Part shown: piece after piece, positions 1 to 11,226 of the stretch
Layout of the letters: the number at the start of each line of letters is the position of its first letter
How positions within the stretch are numbered: position 1 is the first letter of the stretch
Notes under the pieces: generated by a model
What the model was told of the DNA's origin: nothing
Database searches by the model: none
What the model saw: only the letters and a program-made list of their open reading frames with translations
Translations under genes and position numbers: made by a program
From: Jidongwangia harbinensis
GTDB lineage: Bacteria > Actinomycetota > Actinomycetes > Mycobacteriales > Micromonosporaceae
Assembly: GCF_020216025.1 (NCBI RefSeq)
Contig: NZ_JAIWNC010000008.1
Coordinates: 62,001 to 126,000 of the forward strand
DNA length: 64,000 nucleotides
Reading direction: 5' to 3'

Positions 1-96
1 GCAACCACCACGCATGTCTCGATGACGAGGCCGAGCGCGGCAGGTGCTAATTCCGTCCCCGCGTGCGTCTGCCGCAGGGGAAAGATGAGAGGAAGG
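1..96 (+). promoter_or_regulatory. SAM-I (S-box) riboswitch, 3' part, leader of thrC
   Basis: The window begins inside an S-box aptamer. GCAACC at 1-6 matches the conserved core after P2. AGGTGCTAATTCC at 42-54 is the characteristic P3/P4 junction. CCCC (57-60) can pair with GGGG (77-80) as P4. GAAAGATGAGAGG at 80-92 is the classic J4/1 plus the 3' strand of P1. The 5' P1 strand lies outside the window. The purine-rich 3' strand GAGAGGAAGG (87-96) is also the only ribosome binding site for thrC at 102, so SAM binding would be expected to hide it. That mode of control is inferred from the overlap. Confidence 0.85.
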
Positions 97-101
97 CCTC
101 A

Positions 102-1391
102 ATGACGTCCACCGTCAGTGCACCCGCTGTCACCCCCGCCGCCACCGGTCCGGCGCGCGCCCTGGTCTGCCGGGGCTGCGGCACCGAGTTCCCGCTGGCC
201 GCCCAGCACGCCTGTTACGAGTGTTTCGGCCCGCTCGAGGTGGCCTACGACCCGGCCGCCCTCGCGCGGGTCACCAGGGCGGAGATCGAGGCGGGACCGC
301 AGAACATCTGGCGGTACGCCGGGCTCCTGCCGGCCGGTCAGGATCCGGCCACCCGGGTCTCGCTGGACCCGGGCCTCACCCCGCTGATCAGTGCGCCGGC
401 CCTGGCCGCGGCCATCGGGCTGGACGCGCCGCTGTGGGTGAAGGACGACTCGGCCAACCCGACCCACTCGTTCAAGGACCGGGTCGTCTCGGTGGCGCTC
501 ACCGCCGCGCGCGGGCTCGGCTTCACCCGCTTCGCCTGCGCCTCCACCGGCAACCTGGCCAACTCGGTCGCCGCGCACGCGGCCCGTGCCGGGGTGCCCA
601 GCATCGTGTTCATCCCGGGCGACCTGGAGCAGGGCAAGATCATCACGACCGCGGTGTACGGCGGCGACCTGGTCGCGATCGACGGCTCGTACGACGACGT
701 GAACCGGCTCTGCAGCGAACTCGTGGAGACCGACGAGTTCGAGGACACCGCGTTCGTCAACGTGAACGTGCGGCCGTACTACGCCGAGGGCTCCAAAACA
801 CTCGGCTACGAGGTCGCCGAGCAGCTCGGCTGGCGCATCCCGGCCCAGGTGGTCATCCCGATGGCCAGCGGCGAGCTGCTCACCAAGATCGACAAGGCGT
901 TCACCGAACTGGTCGAGATCGGGCTGGTGGAGGCGCCGGCCGGAGGCTGGAAGGTGTTCGGTGCGCAGTCGGCCGGATGCAACCCGATCGCCACGGCGCT
1001 GCACGGCGGCACCGACCAGATCACCCCGGTGAAGCCGACCGGCATCGCGAAGTCGCTGAACATCGGCGACCCGGCCGCCGGCGCGTACGCGATCGAGGCG
1101 GTCCAGCGCACCGGCGGCTGGATGGACTACGCCGACGACGACGAGATCCGGGCGGCGATCCGGCTGCTGGCCCGGACCACCGGCGTGTTCGCCGAGACGG
1201 CCGGCGGGGTGACCGTGGCGGTGCTGCAGAAGCTGGTGGCCGCCGGCAAGCTCGACCCGACCCAGGAGACCGTCGTGTTCAACACCGGCGAGGGGCTGAA
1301 GACGCTCGACGCGGTCGCCGGACTGGTCGGGCCGACGCATCGGATCAAGCCCTCGCTGCGGGGCGCGCGGGACGCTGGCCTGCTGGGTTAA
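102..1391 (+). CDS. thrC: Threonine synthase
   Basis: PLP enzyme that converts O-phosphohomoserine to threonine in the cytoplasm, the last step of threonine synthesis. The 429-residue protein has an N-terminal zinc-ribbon-like CxxC pair (C23/C26 and C38/C41) and the PLP-lysine motif PTHSFKDR with K125. The SGELLTKID and FNTGEGLKT segments are typical of the family. The ATG at 102 is chosen over an in-frame GTG at 63 because GAGAGGAAGG lies just before it and the GTG falls inside the riboswitch. An S-box leader on thrC implies control at the homoserine branch point shared with methionine synthesis. The gene stands alone, followed by about 250 bases without a clear gene. Confidence 0.95.
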   Translation: MTSTVSAPAVTPAATGPARALVCRGCGTEFPLAAQHACYECFGPLEVAYDPAALARVTRAEIEAGPQNIWRYAGLLPAGQDPATRVSLDPGLTPLISAPALAAAIGLDAPLWVKDDSANPTHSFKDRVVSVALTAARGLGFTRFACASTGNLANSVAAHAARAGVPSIVFIPGDLEQGKIITTAVYGGDLVAIDGSYDDVNRLCSELVETDEFEDTAFVNVNVRPYYAEGSKTLGYEVAEQLGWRIPAQVVIPMASGELLTKIDKAFTELVEIGLVEAPAGGWKVFGAQSAGCNPIATALHGGTDQITPVKPTGIAKSLNIGDPAAGAYAIEAVQRTGGWMDYADDDEIRAAIRLLARTTGVFAETAGGVTVAVLQKLVAAGKLDPTQETVVFNTGEGLKTLDAVAGLVGPTHRIKPSLRGARDAGLLG

Positions 1392-1643
1392 CCCGCTGTA
1401 GTCAGCAATCTGACCGACCGTCGATTTTCCATCCTCCGAGGACTTGCGAACCGGTCCCAGGCTCGGCAGGATGCTCTACGCGGGAGGACGCGACGCCGTA
1501 CGTGGCCCCACCTTCGAGCTTGGCGACAATCTCCGAGGGGCCCAACGACCCAGTGCCGGAGGCGCTGTGCGCGTGTCCTCCCGACCAATCTCTCAAGCGG
1601 TAAATCGGTCGCGGCGGACCCGATGTGCGAGCACGCTCGGTCC

Positions 1644-2642
1644 ATGCAGATCGACGTGGCTTCGTTCGGCGACACCGACGAGTCGGCTGCTCGCCACGCT
1701 CACGACATATTTTGTGCGGCCAATCTGGCCCGGACCCCCGATATGCCGGTCCCCTCGTTCCGCATCTTCCGGGACGAGGTCTACAAGCCGTTCCCCGGCG
1801 TCCGCAAGGAGCGGGCGATCGGATATCTGGACGGCGAACCGGCCGGCTACCTCCTGATCATGCTGCCGCAGCAGGACAATCTGGACAACGCTTCGATCGA
1901 GCTCTACGTTCATCCGCGGCACCGGCGCCGGGGCGTCGGGCGTGCCGTCCACGCCTGGGCGGTGCAGCGGATCCGCGCGCTCGGCCGCAAGCGACTCAAC
2001 GGCGAAACCGTGCAGAACGAGGACGGGTCGGACGCCTTCGCCGCGGCGATGGGTGCGAGCGCGGCGCTCGCCGAGACCCGCAGCCGGCTCGACGTCACGG
2101 CATCCGCCCAGCCGCGCTGGGACGCGATGCTGGCCGAGGCGTGGACCCACGCCGACGGCTACCGGTTCGTCCGCTGGGAGGGCGTGCCGCCGGAGCGGTA
2201 CCTCGACGACGTGGCGTACCTGGACAGCCGGCTGAACGCCGACGCGCCGACCGGCGACCTGGACCTGGAGCCGGAGAAGGTCGACGCGGACCGGGTACGC
2301 CGTACCGAGCTGCAGCGGCGGGACCGCGGGTTCCGGCGCTTCCACGGCGGCATCGAGCACGTCGCCACCGGCCGGCTGGTGGCCTGGACCGTGCTGGCCG
2401 GGCACCCGGACAACCCGGATCACCTCTGGCAGAACATCACCCTGGTCGACCCGCCGCACCGCGGGCACCGGCTCGGCCTAGTGGTGAAGCTGGAGAATCT
2501 GCGGTACGCCCGCGAGCACTGGCCCGCCCTGGCCGCGATCGACACCTGGAACGCCTCGTCGAACGAACACATGCTCGCCATCAATGTGGCGATGGGGTTC
2601 CGTCCGGTCGACTCCTGGATGCAGTGGCAGCAGACCGTGTGA
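1644..2642 (+). CDS. Tandem-domain GNAT acetyltransferase
   Basis: Predicted acetyl-CoA-dependent N-acetyltransferase of 332 residues with two GNAT folds. The N-terminal half has the acetyl-CoA loop [11 protein letters not shown]. The C-terminal half has a second loop, [13 protein letters not shown], followed by a typical W-N-x-x-x-N-x-x-M end segment ([20 protein letters not shown]). The substrate is unknown. An ATG at 1623 in the same frame is an alternative start; neither has a strong ribosome binding site, and 1644 begins the conserved [10 protein letters not shown] sequence. The 3' end overlaps the convergent gene on the other strand by 62 bases. Confidence 0.8.
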   Translation: MQIDVASFGDTDESAARHAHDIFCAANLARTPDMPVPSFRIFRDEVYKPFPGVRKERAIGYLDGEPAGYLLIMLPQQDNLDNASIELYVHPRHRRRGVGRAVHAWAVQRIRALGRKRLNGETVQNEDGSDAFAAAMGASAALAETRSRLDVTASAQPRWDAMLAEAWTHADGYRFVRWEGVPPERYLDDVAYLDSRLNADAPTGDLDLEPEKVDADRVRRTELQRRDRGFRRFHGGIEHVATGRLVAWTVLAGHPDNPDHLWQNITLVDPPHRGHRLGLVVKLENLRYAREHWPALAAIDTWNASSNEHMLAINVAMGFRPVDSWMQWQQTV

Positions 2643-3077
2643 ACCGCGCCGCCCAGGGCCGCAGCGGCAGCTCCGGGTAGCCGCCGGTGTGCAGCCCGGC
2701 GTGCCGCTCGAAGAAGTTGCGGCTGCCGTACGACCCGGTCAGCGCGTACGACCAGCCGCACAGCACCCAGTACGCCGGCCAGAACAGCGGCCCGAGCACC
2801 GCGTACTGGCCGGCGTGCCGGGTCTCGTGGTCCAGCAGGGCGGACCGCTCGTCGGCCAGCAGCCACTCCGCGGTCCGCCGGGTGATGATCACCGAACCGA
2901 CCGTGAAGCAGGTGGCCGGCGGGATCCGGCGGCGGTAGCCCTCGGCGATCAGCACCCCGTCCCGCCCGCGGCGGATCCGGGCGCCGGTGACGAGCGCGAG
3001 CAGCAGCCCCGCGCCGGTGGTGCCGTTCACCGCGGTGAGCAGCGTCCGGGCCAGGTGGCGGCGGCTCCGCGCGGCCA

Positions 3078-3078
<1 letters not shown>
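2581..3078 (-). CDS. Small membrane protein with HETRH metalloprotease-like motif
   Basis: Protein of 165 residues, not assigned to a characterised family. An N-terminal hydrophobic helix ([20 protein letters not shown]) is followed by a soluble segment with HETRHAGQY, an HExxH-like zinc-binding signature. A second hydrophobic stretch, [19 protein letters not shown], comes next. Proteins with this arrangement are common hypothetical genes in actinomycetes; peptidase activity is only inferred. The start codon overlaps the upstream acetyltransferase stop as ATGA, so the two are probably co-translated. The C-terminal 20 residues overlap the convergent acetyltransferase gene. Confidence 0.7.
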
Positions 3079-5580
<2,502 letters not shown>

Positions 5581-5598
5581 GTCCAGTACGGCACATCG

Positions 5599-5630
5599 GA
5601 AGGGCGGGTCGCTTCGGCGGCCCGCCCTTC
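5599..5630 (+). terminator. Intrinsic terminator after groEL
   Basis: Perfect 14-bp stem with a TTCG tetraloop: GAAGGGCGGG at the left, CCCGCCCTTC at the right. It begins 18 bases after the groEL stop. No U-tract follows, as is common in high-GC actinomycetes. Confidence 0.8.
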
Positions 5631-5662
5631 TGGCGTGCGGGCGTGCGGGAGAGGATGACCGG

Positions 5663-6316
5663 GTGACCACGTACACCGGACAAGAGATCGCCGAACTGGG
5701 CCTGGACGGATGGGTATACCTGCCCGGAGGCCTGCAGACCCGCATCGCCACCCCGGACTTCGCGGCGGGCGTCGACCTCGTCGCGGCGATCGGCGCGGCG
5801 ACCGCCGCGGAGCCGCACCACCCCGACATGAATCTCCGTTCCACCCACGTCGATGTCCGCCTGACCTGCTACGACACGAAGGGAGTGACCGACCGGGACC
5901 TCCGGCTGGCCCGGACGGTCTCCGCCGTCGCCGCCGACGCCGGTCTGGCCACCGCCCGCACCGGCGTGTCCCGGCTCGAGTTGGCGCTGGACAGTCCGGA
6001 CCACGCCGCGGTGCTCCCGTTCTGGACGGCCGTGCTGGCGGGGGAGCCGGACGACCCCGAGGTGCGTGATCCGGCCGACGTGCTGCCGGCGATCTGGTTC
6101 CAGAAGTCCGGTCGGGACGAGCCCCGGCAGCGCTGGCACCCCGACGTCTGGGTGGACCCGGCCGAGGTCCAGCCCCGGATCGACGCCGCGCTGGCCACCG
6201 GCGGGACGCTGGTCAGCGACGCGAAGGCACCGAGCTTCTGGGTGCTCGCCGACCCGGACGGCAACCGGGTCTGCCTCTGCACCTGGCAGGACCGGGGCGA
6301 CCTCGTCGATTTCTGA
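5663..6316 (+). CDS. Pterin-4a-carbinolamine dehydratase-like / VOC fusion protein
   Basis: Protein of 217 residues in two parts. Residues about 1-100 match the 4a-hydroxytetrahydrobiopterin dehydratase fold, with the active-site E-x-HHPD motif and THVDVRLTCYDTKGVTDRDL. Residues about 105-217 form a vicinal-oxygen-chelate (glyoxalase-like) domain ending FWVLADPDGNRVCLCTW. Such fusions occur in actinobacteria; whether the N-terminal domain is active on pterins is unknown. GTG at 5663 is the first start in frame. The gene stands between the groEL terminator and glpD. Confidence 0.75.
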   Translation: MTTYTGQEIAELGLDGWVYLPGGLQTRIATPDFAAGVDLVAAIGAATAAEPHHPDMNLRSTHVDVRLTCYDTKGVTDRDLRLARTVSAVAADAGLATARTGVSRLELALDSPDHAAVLPFWTAVLAGEPDDPEVRDPADVLPAIWFQKSGRDEPRQRWHPDVWVDPAEVQPRIDAALATGGTLVSDAKAPSFWVLADPDGNRVCLCTWQDRGDLVDF

Positions 6317-6447
6317 CGCCGGCGCCGACCGGCTGACCCGGTCGACTCGGGGGTGGTCACGCCGTTCCGCGGTGATCCGTGGGACGGGGCGCCCGGAGTG
6401 GGTGCCGAGTCGCCGGATACAGCCTCCGGAACGACGCCCCGGAGGGA

Positions 6448-6453
6448 TACCCT
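6448..6453 (+). promoter_or_regulatory. Predicted -10 box for leaderless glpD mRNA
   Basis: TACCCT is followed by 7 bases and the GTG at 6461, the spacing expected when transcription starts at the start codon. It supports that start over the upstream in-frame GTG at 6353. Confidence 0.45.
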
Positions 6454-6460
6454 GGGACGG

Positions 6461-8260
6461 GTGCGTGATCCCTCGGTCTCCCGCTATGCGGCCGGTCGGC
6501 TCTCCCCGATCCGGCGCGTCGCCGATCTGCGGCGACTCCGCGGCGAGCAGTTCGACGTGCTCGTCATCGGCGGCGGGGTCACCGGCGCCGGTGCTGCCCT
6601 GGACGCCGCCTCCCGCGGCCTGCGCGTCGCCCTGGTCGAAGCGCGTGACCTGGCGGCCGGCACCTCCAGCCGGTCCAGCAAGCTGATCCACGGCGGCCTG
6701 CGCTACCTGGAACAGCTCGAACTCCACCTGGTGCACGAGGCGCTGACCGAGCGCGGGCTGCTGGCCAGCCGGATCGCGCCGCACCTGGTCCGCCCGGTGC
6801 CGATCCTGGTGCCGCTGCCCGCGGTGTCCGTGCCGGCCCGCACCTGGCACCGGTTCTACTACGGCCTGGGCGTGGCCGCCTACGACGCGTTCGCCGGGCT
6901 GTTCGGTCCGGGGCGCGGCATGCCGATGCACCGGCACCTCACCCGGGACGGCGCCCGGCACCTGTTCCCCAGCCTGCGCGCCGACGCGGTGAGCGGCGCC
7001 ATCCGCTACTACGACGGGCAGGTCGACGACGCCCGGCTGGTGGTCAACCTGGCCCGGACCGCGGCCAGCCTGGGTGCGGCCGTGGTGACCAGCGCCCGGG
7101 TCACCGGCTTCGTCCGGGAGGCCCGCGAGGTGGTCGGCGTCCGGGTCCGCGACCTGGAGTCGCCGGACAGCGGAGAGTTCGAGGTCCGCGCCCGCACCGT
7201 GGTCGCCGCCACCGGCGTGTGGAGCGACGACCTCTCGCAGATGCTCAGCGACGTCGGCGTCCGGCCCGGCCTGCGGGTCCGCGCATCCAAGGGCGTACAC
7301 CTGGTGGTGCCCCGGTCCGCGATCACCGGCGACGCCGGTCTCATCCTCCGCACGCCCACCTCGGTGCTGTTCGTCATCCCGTGGGGCGGCCACTGGATCA
7401 TCGGCACCACGGACACCGACTGGCAGCTCGACCGGTCCCACCCGGCCGCGTCCGCCCGCGACATCCGCTACCTGCTCGACCAGGTCAACACGGTGCTGGA
7501 CCGGCCGCTGACCACCGACGACATCGAAGGCGTGTACGCCGGGCTGCGCCCGCTGCTGTCCGGCGAGGCGGACTCCACGTCGAAGCTGTCCCGCGAGCAC
7601 GCGGTGGTCGAGCCGATGCTGGGCCTGCTGCTGGTGGCCGGCGGCAAGTACACGACGTACCGGGTGATGGCCGCGGACGTGATCGACCGGGCGGTGCGCC
7701 GGCTCGGTGGCCCGGCCCGGCCGTCCCGCACCGACCAGTTGCCGCTGCTCGGCGCGGACGGCTACGCGTCGGCGTGGCGGGACCGGCAGGACGTGGCACG
7801 CCGGCACGGGGTCACCGCCGGCGTGGTGGAACACCTGCTGGAGCGGTACGGCACGCTCACCACCCACCTGCTCGCCATGATCTCGGCGGATCCGGCGCTC
7901 GCCACGCCGCTGCCCGGCGCACCGGAATACCTGGCCGCCGAGGTGGCGTACGCGGTGCTGGCCGAGGGCGCGCTGCACCTCGACGACGTGCTCACCCGGC
8001 GTACCCGCATCTCGATCGAAACGCCGCACCGCGGCGCCGAAACGGCCGCGCATGCGGCCAAGGTGATGGCCGACGCACTCGGCTGGACCGAAACGGTCCG
8101 CGCCCGCGAGGTCGAGCACTACCGGGCCCGGGTGGAGGCGGAACGGCAGTCCCAGACCATGCCGGACGACCTGACCGCGGACGCCGCCCGGCTCGGCGCC
8201 CCGGACGTGCGTGGCTTCGCCGCCGACCGCGGCATCCGGCTCCTGCACGTCGACCTTTGA
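6461..8260 (+). CDS. glpD: Aerobic glycerol-3-phosphate dehydrogenase
   Basis: FAD-dependent, membrane-associated oxidation of glycerol 3-phosphate to dihydroxyacetone phosphate, feeding the respiratory chain. The 599-residue protein has the Rossmann motif DVLVIGGGVTGAGAALDA near the N-terminus. The GlpD signatures SSRSSKLIHGGLRYLEQLE and GGKYTTYRVMAADVIDRAV are present, followed by the C-terminal helical DAO_C domain. GTG at 6461 is chosen because VRDPSVSRYA begins the conserved sequence and a -10-like box lies 7 bases upstream. The stop overlaps the TTG start of the next gene. Confidence 0.93.
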   Translation: MRDPSVSRYAAGRLSPIRRVADLRRLRGEQFDVLVIGGGVTGAGAALDAASRGLRVALVEARDLAAGTSSRSSKLIHGGLRYLEQLELHLVHEALTERGLLASRIAPHLVRPVPILVPLPAVSVPARTWHRFYYGLGVAAYDAFAGLFGPGRGMPMHRHLTRDGARHLFPSLRADAVSGAIRYYDGQVDDARLVVNLARTAASLGAAVVTSARVTGFVREAREVVGVRVRDLESPDSGEFEVRARTVVAATGVWSDDLSQMLSDVGVRPGLRVRASKGVHLVVPRSAITGDAGLILRTPTSVLFVIPWGGHWIIGTTDTDWQLDRSHPAASARDIRYLLDQVNTVLDRPLTTDDIEGVYAGLRPLLSGEADSTSKLSREHAVVEPMLGLLLVAGGKYTTYRVMAADVIDRAVRRLGGPARPSRTDQLPLLGADGYASAWRDRQDVARRHGVTAGVVEHLLERYGTLTTHLLAMISADPALATPLPGAPEYLAAEVAYAVLAEGALHLDDVLTRRTRISIETPHRGAETAAHAAKVMADALGWTETVRAREVEHYRARVEAERQSQTMPDDLTADAARLGAPDVRGFAADRGIRLLHVDL

Positions 8261-8523
8261 TCCTCGTCGACGAACCCCGGTGGCCGGCCCGCGGGCGGCT
8301 CTGGTCCCACCTGGTCAGCGACGTGTCCTACGACGAACTGCACGTCTTCGCGGAGATGCTGGGCGCGCCGCGGCGGGCGTTCGACCGGGACCACTACGAC
8401 ATCCCGTCGTCGCGTTTCCCGAGCGCGCTGTGGCTGGGAGCGGTGCTGGTGCCGCCGCGGGAACTCGCCGCCCGGCTCAGGGCCGCGGGGCTCCGCCGGC
8501 CAAAGCACCTAGCTCGGCGCTGA
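8257..8523 (+). CDS. DUF4031 domain protein
   Basis: Small protein of 88 residues matching the DUF4031 family: an N-terminal ILVDEPRWPARGRLWSHLVS and YDELHVFAEMLGAPRRAFDRDHYD, then SRELAARLRAAGLRRP-like sequence. Function is unknown. The TTG start at 8257 overlaps the glpD stop (TTGA), indicating translational coupling. The 3' end overlaps the convergent HD-domain gene by 47 bases. Confidence 0.8.
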   Translation: MILVDEPRWPARGRLWSHLVSDVSYDELHVFAEMLGAPRRAFDRDHYDIPSSRFPSALWLGAVLVPPRELAARLRAAGLRRPKHLARR

Positions 8524-9133
8524 GGTTCGCCCGGGCCCGCTCCTCCCAGGCGTCCCGGAGCGGCGCCAGCCGGTAGATCGACGGCAACTCCAGCAGCGCG
8601 CGCAGCACCTGCGTACGCCCGGCCCGGAACACGTCGTCCGGCACGTGCGCGTACTCCCGGCGGATCGCGTCGGTGTACTCGGCGTACCCCTGCGGGTCCC
8701 GCGCCAGCACCGCCAGGTCCGCGTCACAGAGCAGCTCGCCGTCCGGATCGTCGGCCGTGGTGGCGTGGCCCGCGGTGAGCCCGACCAGCCGCGCCACCTC
8801 GGCGGCCACGTCGTCGGGCGCGCCCAGCGTGGCGAGCAGGCCACGGGCGAACTCGGCGCTGTCCCGCTCGTTCGCGTCGCCCAGCGCCCGCGGGTCGTAC
8901 ACCGCGTCGTGCAGCCAGGCCGCGAGCCGCACCCGGTCCGGATGCGGAGCCAGGCCGGCGAACCGATCAACCACATCGAGTACGGCGCTCAGATGCGTCA
9001 CGTCGTGATACTGCCGTTGCGGCTCGGACCAGCGCCCGAGCAGGTAGGTCCCGGCCGCTTCGAGGTCCCCGTCGGCGGCCGTGGCACCGGCGTTCCGGGC
9101 GGCGTCCCGCCAGCGTTCCACCAAGCTCGTCAC
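8477..9133 (-). CDS. HD-domain predicted metal-dependent phosphohydrolase
   Basis: Protein of 218 residues with the spaced HD signature: YHDVTHL, AAWLHDAVYD (the HD pair) and a downstream DADLAVL. This arrangement resembles the COG4339 group of uncharacterised HD hydrolases, and the substrate is unknown. GTG at 9133 (VTSLVERWRDAA) is taken as start because upstream in-frame sequence is low-complexity proline/glycine-rich. The gene is convergent with the DUF4031 gene. Its upstream side faces the repeat-rich gap 9134-10020. Confidence 0.78.
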   Translation of the reverse strand: MTSLVERWRDAARNAGATAADGDLEAAGTYLLGRWSEPQRQYHDVTHLSAVLDVVDRFAGLAPHPDRVRLAAWLHDAVYDPRALGDANERDSAEFARGLLATLGAPDDVAAEVARLVGLTAGHATTADDPDGELLCDADLAVLARDPQGYAEYTDAIRREYAHVPDDVFRAGRTQVLRALLELPSIYRLAPLRDAWEERARANLSAELGALAGGAPRP

Positions 9134-9210
9134 GCCGTCATCCTGGCATGGCGGGTTTCCGGGGACGGGGGTGGTCGGGCCGCTGCCGGACGGCTGGTCC
9201 GGCGCGGCGG

Positions 9211-9360
9211 TCGCGGCGGGTCGCGGCACATCGCGACGGCTTGCGGCGGTTCGCGGCGCTTCGCGGCGGCTTGCGGCGGGTCGCGGTGCTTCGCGGCGGC
9301 TTGCGGCGGGTCGCGGTGCTTCGCGGCGGCTTGCGGTGGCTCGCGGTGCTTCGCGGCGGT
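9211..9360. repeat. 30-bp tandem repeat, about five units
   Basis: Units begin at 9211 (degenerate), 9241, 9271, 9301 and 9331. The two units at 9271 and 9301 are identical; the others differ at a few positions. Each unit is itself three copies of a TCGCGG-type 10-mer, such as TTGCGGCGGG, TCGCGGTGCT and TCGCGGCGGC. A decayed copy continues to about 9410. Confidence 0.9.
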
Positions 9361-9700
9361 TAATAGTGACTCGCGGTTGTTCGCGGCGAGTCGCGGCGGT
9401 CGCGGAGGCGGGCTTGCCTCGCTGCGAGTTACGCGGCGGCGGCTTCGCCTACGCCCGCGCCTCGTTGGCGGCGTTGGGGGTCGCCTGGATCTTGCTGCTC
9501 AGCGTGCCGATCTTGGTGAGTTGTGGTCGATATATGGAGCCATAACTCCACGAGTTCCGCCGTGGCGACCGACGTCCGCGCGATTCGACCGCGGTGCTGG
9601 CCGGAGCCGACTCGACTCCCGCGGCCTCGGCGGGGCTTGAACCTCACGGCTCGGCGGCCTCGATGGCCCCGCGCCCTGCCGACGGCGAACGTATGGAGTT

Positions 9701-9852
9701 GGGGTGCGGAGCGTGCCGTAGGTCCGCACGGGCGGTGGGGGCGTGGTGGGTGTGTGGGGGTGGGGTGCGGAGCGTGCCGTAGGTCCGCACGGGCGGTGGG
9801 GGCGTGGTGGGTGTGTGGGGGTGGGGTGCGGAGCGCGCCGTAGGTCCGCACG
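9701..9852. repeat. 61-bp tandem repeat, 2.5 units, each with a hairpin
   Basis: Units start at 9701, 9762 and 9823 with an exact 61-base period; the third is partial. Each carries TGCGGA, 12 bases, TCCGCA, a possible stem-loop. The first two units are identical where they can be compared, and the third has one change in the hairpin loop (GCGC for GCGT). Confidence 0.9.
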
Positions 9853-10020
9853 TTCGTGGCTGGGTGTAGATCCCCACACCGGGCGAAGAGCGGCGGCTGC
9901 GGCGGCTGCGGCTGTCGGTCTCCAGGGCTGGAGGCTCCGAGACCCGCGTCGAACGGGCCGCCGGCGGCGTAGGCGCGGCGACGGGGGACGGGTGGGTGCT
10001 CCGCAGTTAGGGTCGCAGGC

Positions 10021-11226
10021 ATGACGGACGCCGGGTCGCCCCGCGGACTCGCGGCCACGTTGCACGGGGTCGGCAGCCGCTCGCAGACCGGGGCGGCGCG
10101 CGGCCTGCACCGGGTGCGCGGCGCGCTCGCGCTGGCCGGCCAGGCCGGAGTGGCCGCGGGGCTGGCCTGGTTCATCGCGCACGACCTGTTCGGCCGTCCG
10201 ATGCCGTTCTTCGCGCCGATCGCCGCCGTGATTACCCTGGCCTCGTCGGTGGGGCAACGGGTTCGGCGCACCAGCGAACTGGTCCTCGGCGTCGCCATCG
10301 GCATCGGCATCGGCGACGCCGTCATTCTGCTCATCGGCAGCGGCCCGTGGCAGATCGCGCTGGTCGTGGTCGGCGCGATCCTGGTGGCATCGGCGGTCGG
10401 CGGGGGCACCCCGCTGGTGGTGCAGTCGGCCTCCTCGGCGGTGCTGGTCGCCACGCTGACGTCCAGCACCGGCCTGCCCTGGAGCCGGTTCCTCGACGCG
10501 CTCGTCGGCGGGGCGGTGGGTCTGCTGGTCATGACGCTGCTGCTGCCCTTGAACCCGCTCACCGTGGTCCGGCGGGCCGCCGCGCCCGCGCTCACCGCAC
10601 TCGCCGACGGGCTGCGCCAGGTCGCCCGCGGGCTCGCCGCCGGCGACGCCGAGGTCGTCCAGGGTGCCCTGGCGGACCTGCGCGCCGCGGAGGCGACCTT
10701 CGCCGCGTTCTCCGCCGCGGTCGCGGCCGCCCGGGAGAACGTCGCCTTCGCACCCGCCCGGTGGCGTGCGCGGGGCCCGCTCGGCCAATATGTCGACGGC
10801 GCCGACCAGCTGACGTACGCACTCCGCAACGTGCGCGTGCTGACCCGGCGAGCGGCGACCGCGCTGAACGACGCCGAGCCGATTCCCGAGGTGCTGCCGG
10901 AGTCGATCCGGCTGTTCGGCGACGCGGTAGACCTGCTGCGTCAGGAGTGGGAGTCCGGCGCCGAGCCGGTAGCCGCGCGGGAACGGGCGTTGCGGGCGGC
11001 GGCGGAGTGCGGCCGCGCCTACGACGAGGGCGTCGGCTTCTCCGGCGGCGTGATCGTGGCGCAGGTCCGGACCGCGGTGACGGACCTCTTGCGGGCCACC
11101 GGGATCGAGTACGCCGAGGCGCCCCGGATGGTGCGGCGGGCGATCGGATGGAACCGGCGGCCACGTTCCGGCCGGAGAAGCCCGGGTCGGTCCCGTCCCG
11201 GCTCGCCCGGCCACGACCCGGCTTGA
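10021..11226 (+). CDS. FUSC-family / aromatic acid exporter-like membrane protein
   Basis: Protein of 401 residues with about six membrane helices between residues 35 and 180, for example LVLGVAIGIGIGDAVILLIG and FLDALVGGAVGLLVMTLLLP. A cytoplasmic helical domain follows (RQVARGLAAGDAEVVQGALAD onward), the half-FUSC layout of putative aromatic acid or small-molecule exporters. Transport is inferred from family. A TAGGGT box 7 bases before the ATG suggests a leaderless message. The stop codon lies inside the first unit of the 23-bp repeat at 11221, so the repeat has grown from or into the 3' end of the gene. Confidence 0.75.
   Translation: MTDAGSPRGLAATLHGVGSRSQTGAARGLHRVRGALALAGQAGVAAGLAWFIAHDLFGRPMPFFAPIAAVITLASSVGQRVRRTSELVLGVAIGIGIGDAVILLIGSGPWQIALVVVGAILVASAVGGGTPLVVQSASSAVLVATLTSSTGLPWSRFLDALVGGAVGLLVMTLLLPLNPLTVVRRAAAPALTALADGLRQVARGLAAGDAEVVQGALADLRAAEATFAAFSAAVAAARENVAFAPARWRARGPLGQYVDGADQLTYALRNVRVLTRRAATALNDAEPIPEVLPESIRLFGDAVDLLRQEWESGAEPVAARERALRAAAECGRAYDEGVGFSGGVIVAQVRTAVTDLLRATGIEYAEAPRMVRRAIGWNRRPRSGRRSPGRSRPGSPGHDPA

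Larger units (their letters stand above)
9134..10020. other. 887-base gene-free gap with two tandem repeat arrays
   Basis: No convincing gene is seen on either strand. It holds a 30-bp repeat array (9211-9360), a short A+T-richer patch near 9528-9556 (CGATATATGGAGCCATAAC), a 61-bp repeat array (9701-9852), and a -10-like TAGGGT at 10008-10013 seven bases before the next start codon. Long open frames across it are products of the GC-rich repeats. Confidence 0.75.

Noticed and set aside
63..101. Upstream in-frame GTG start for thrC
   Set aside because: It lies inside the riboswitch and lacks a ribosome binding site; ATG 102 has one.
9081..9545. Plus-strand frame with RGASRRLA repeats
   Set aside because: It is the translation of the 30-bp tandem array; no start signal and no folded-domain pattern.
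9701..9852. Repeat array considered as CRISPR
   Set aside because: The 61-base units are directly joined with no unique spacers and there is no cas gene.
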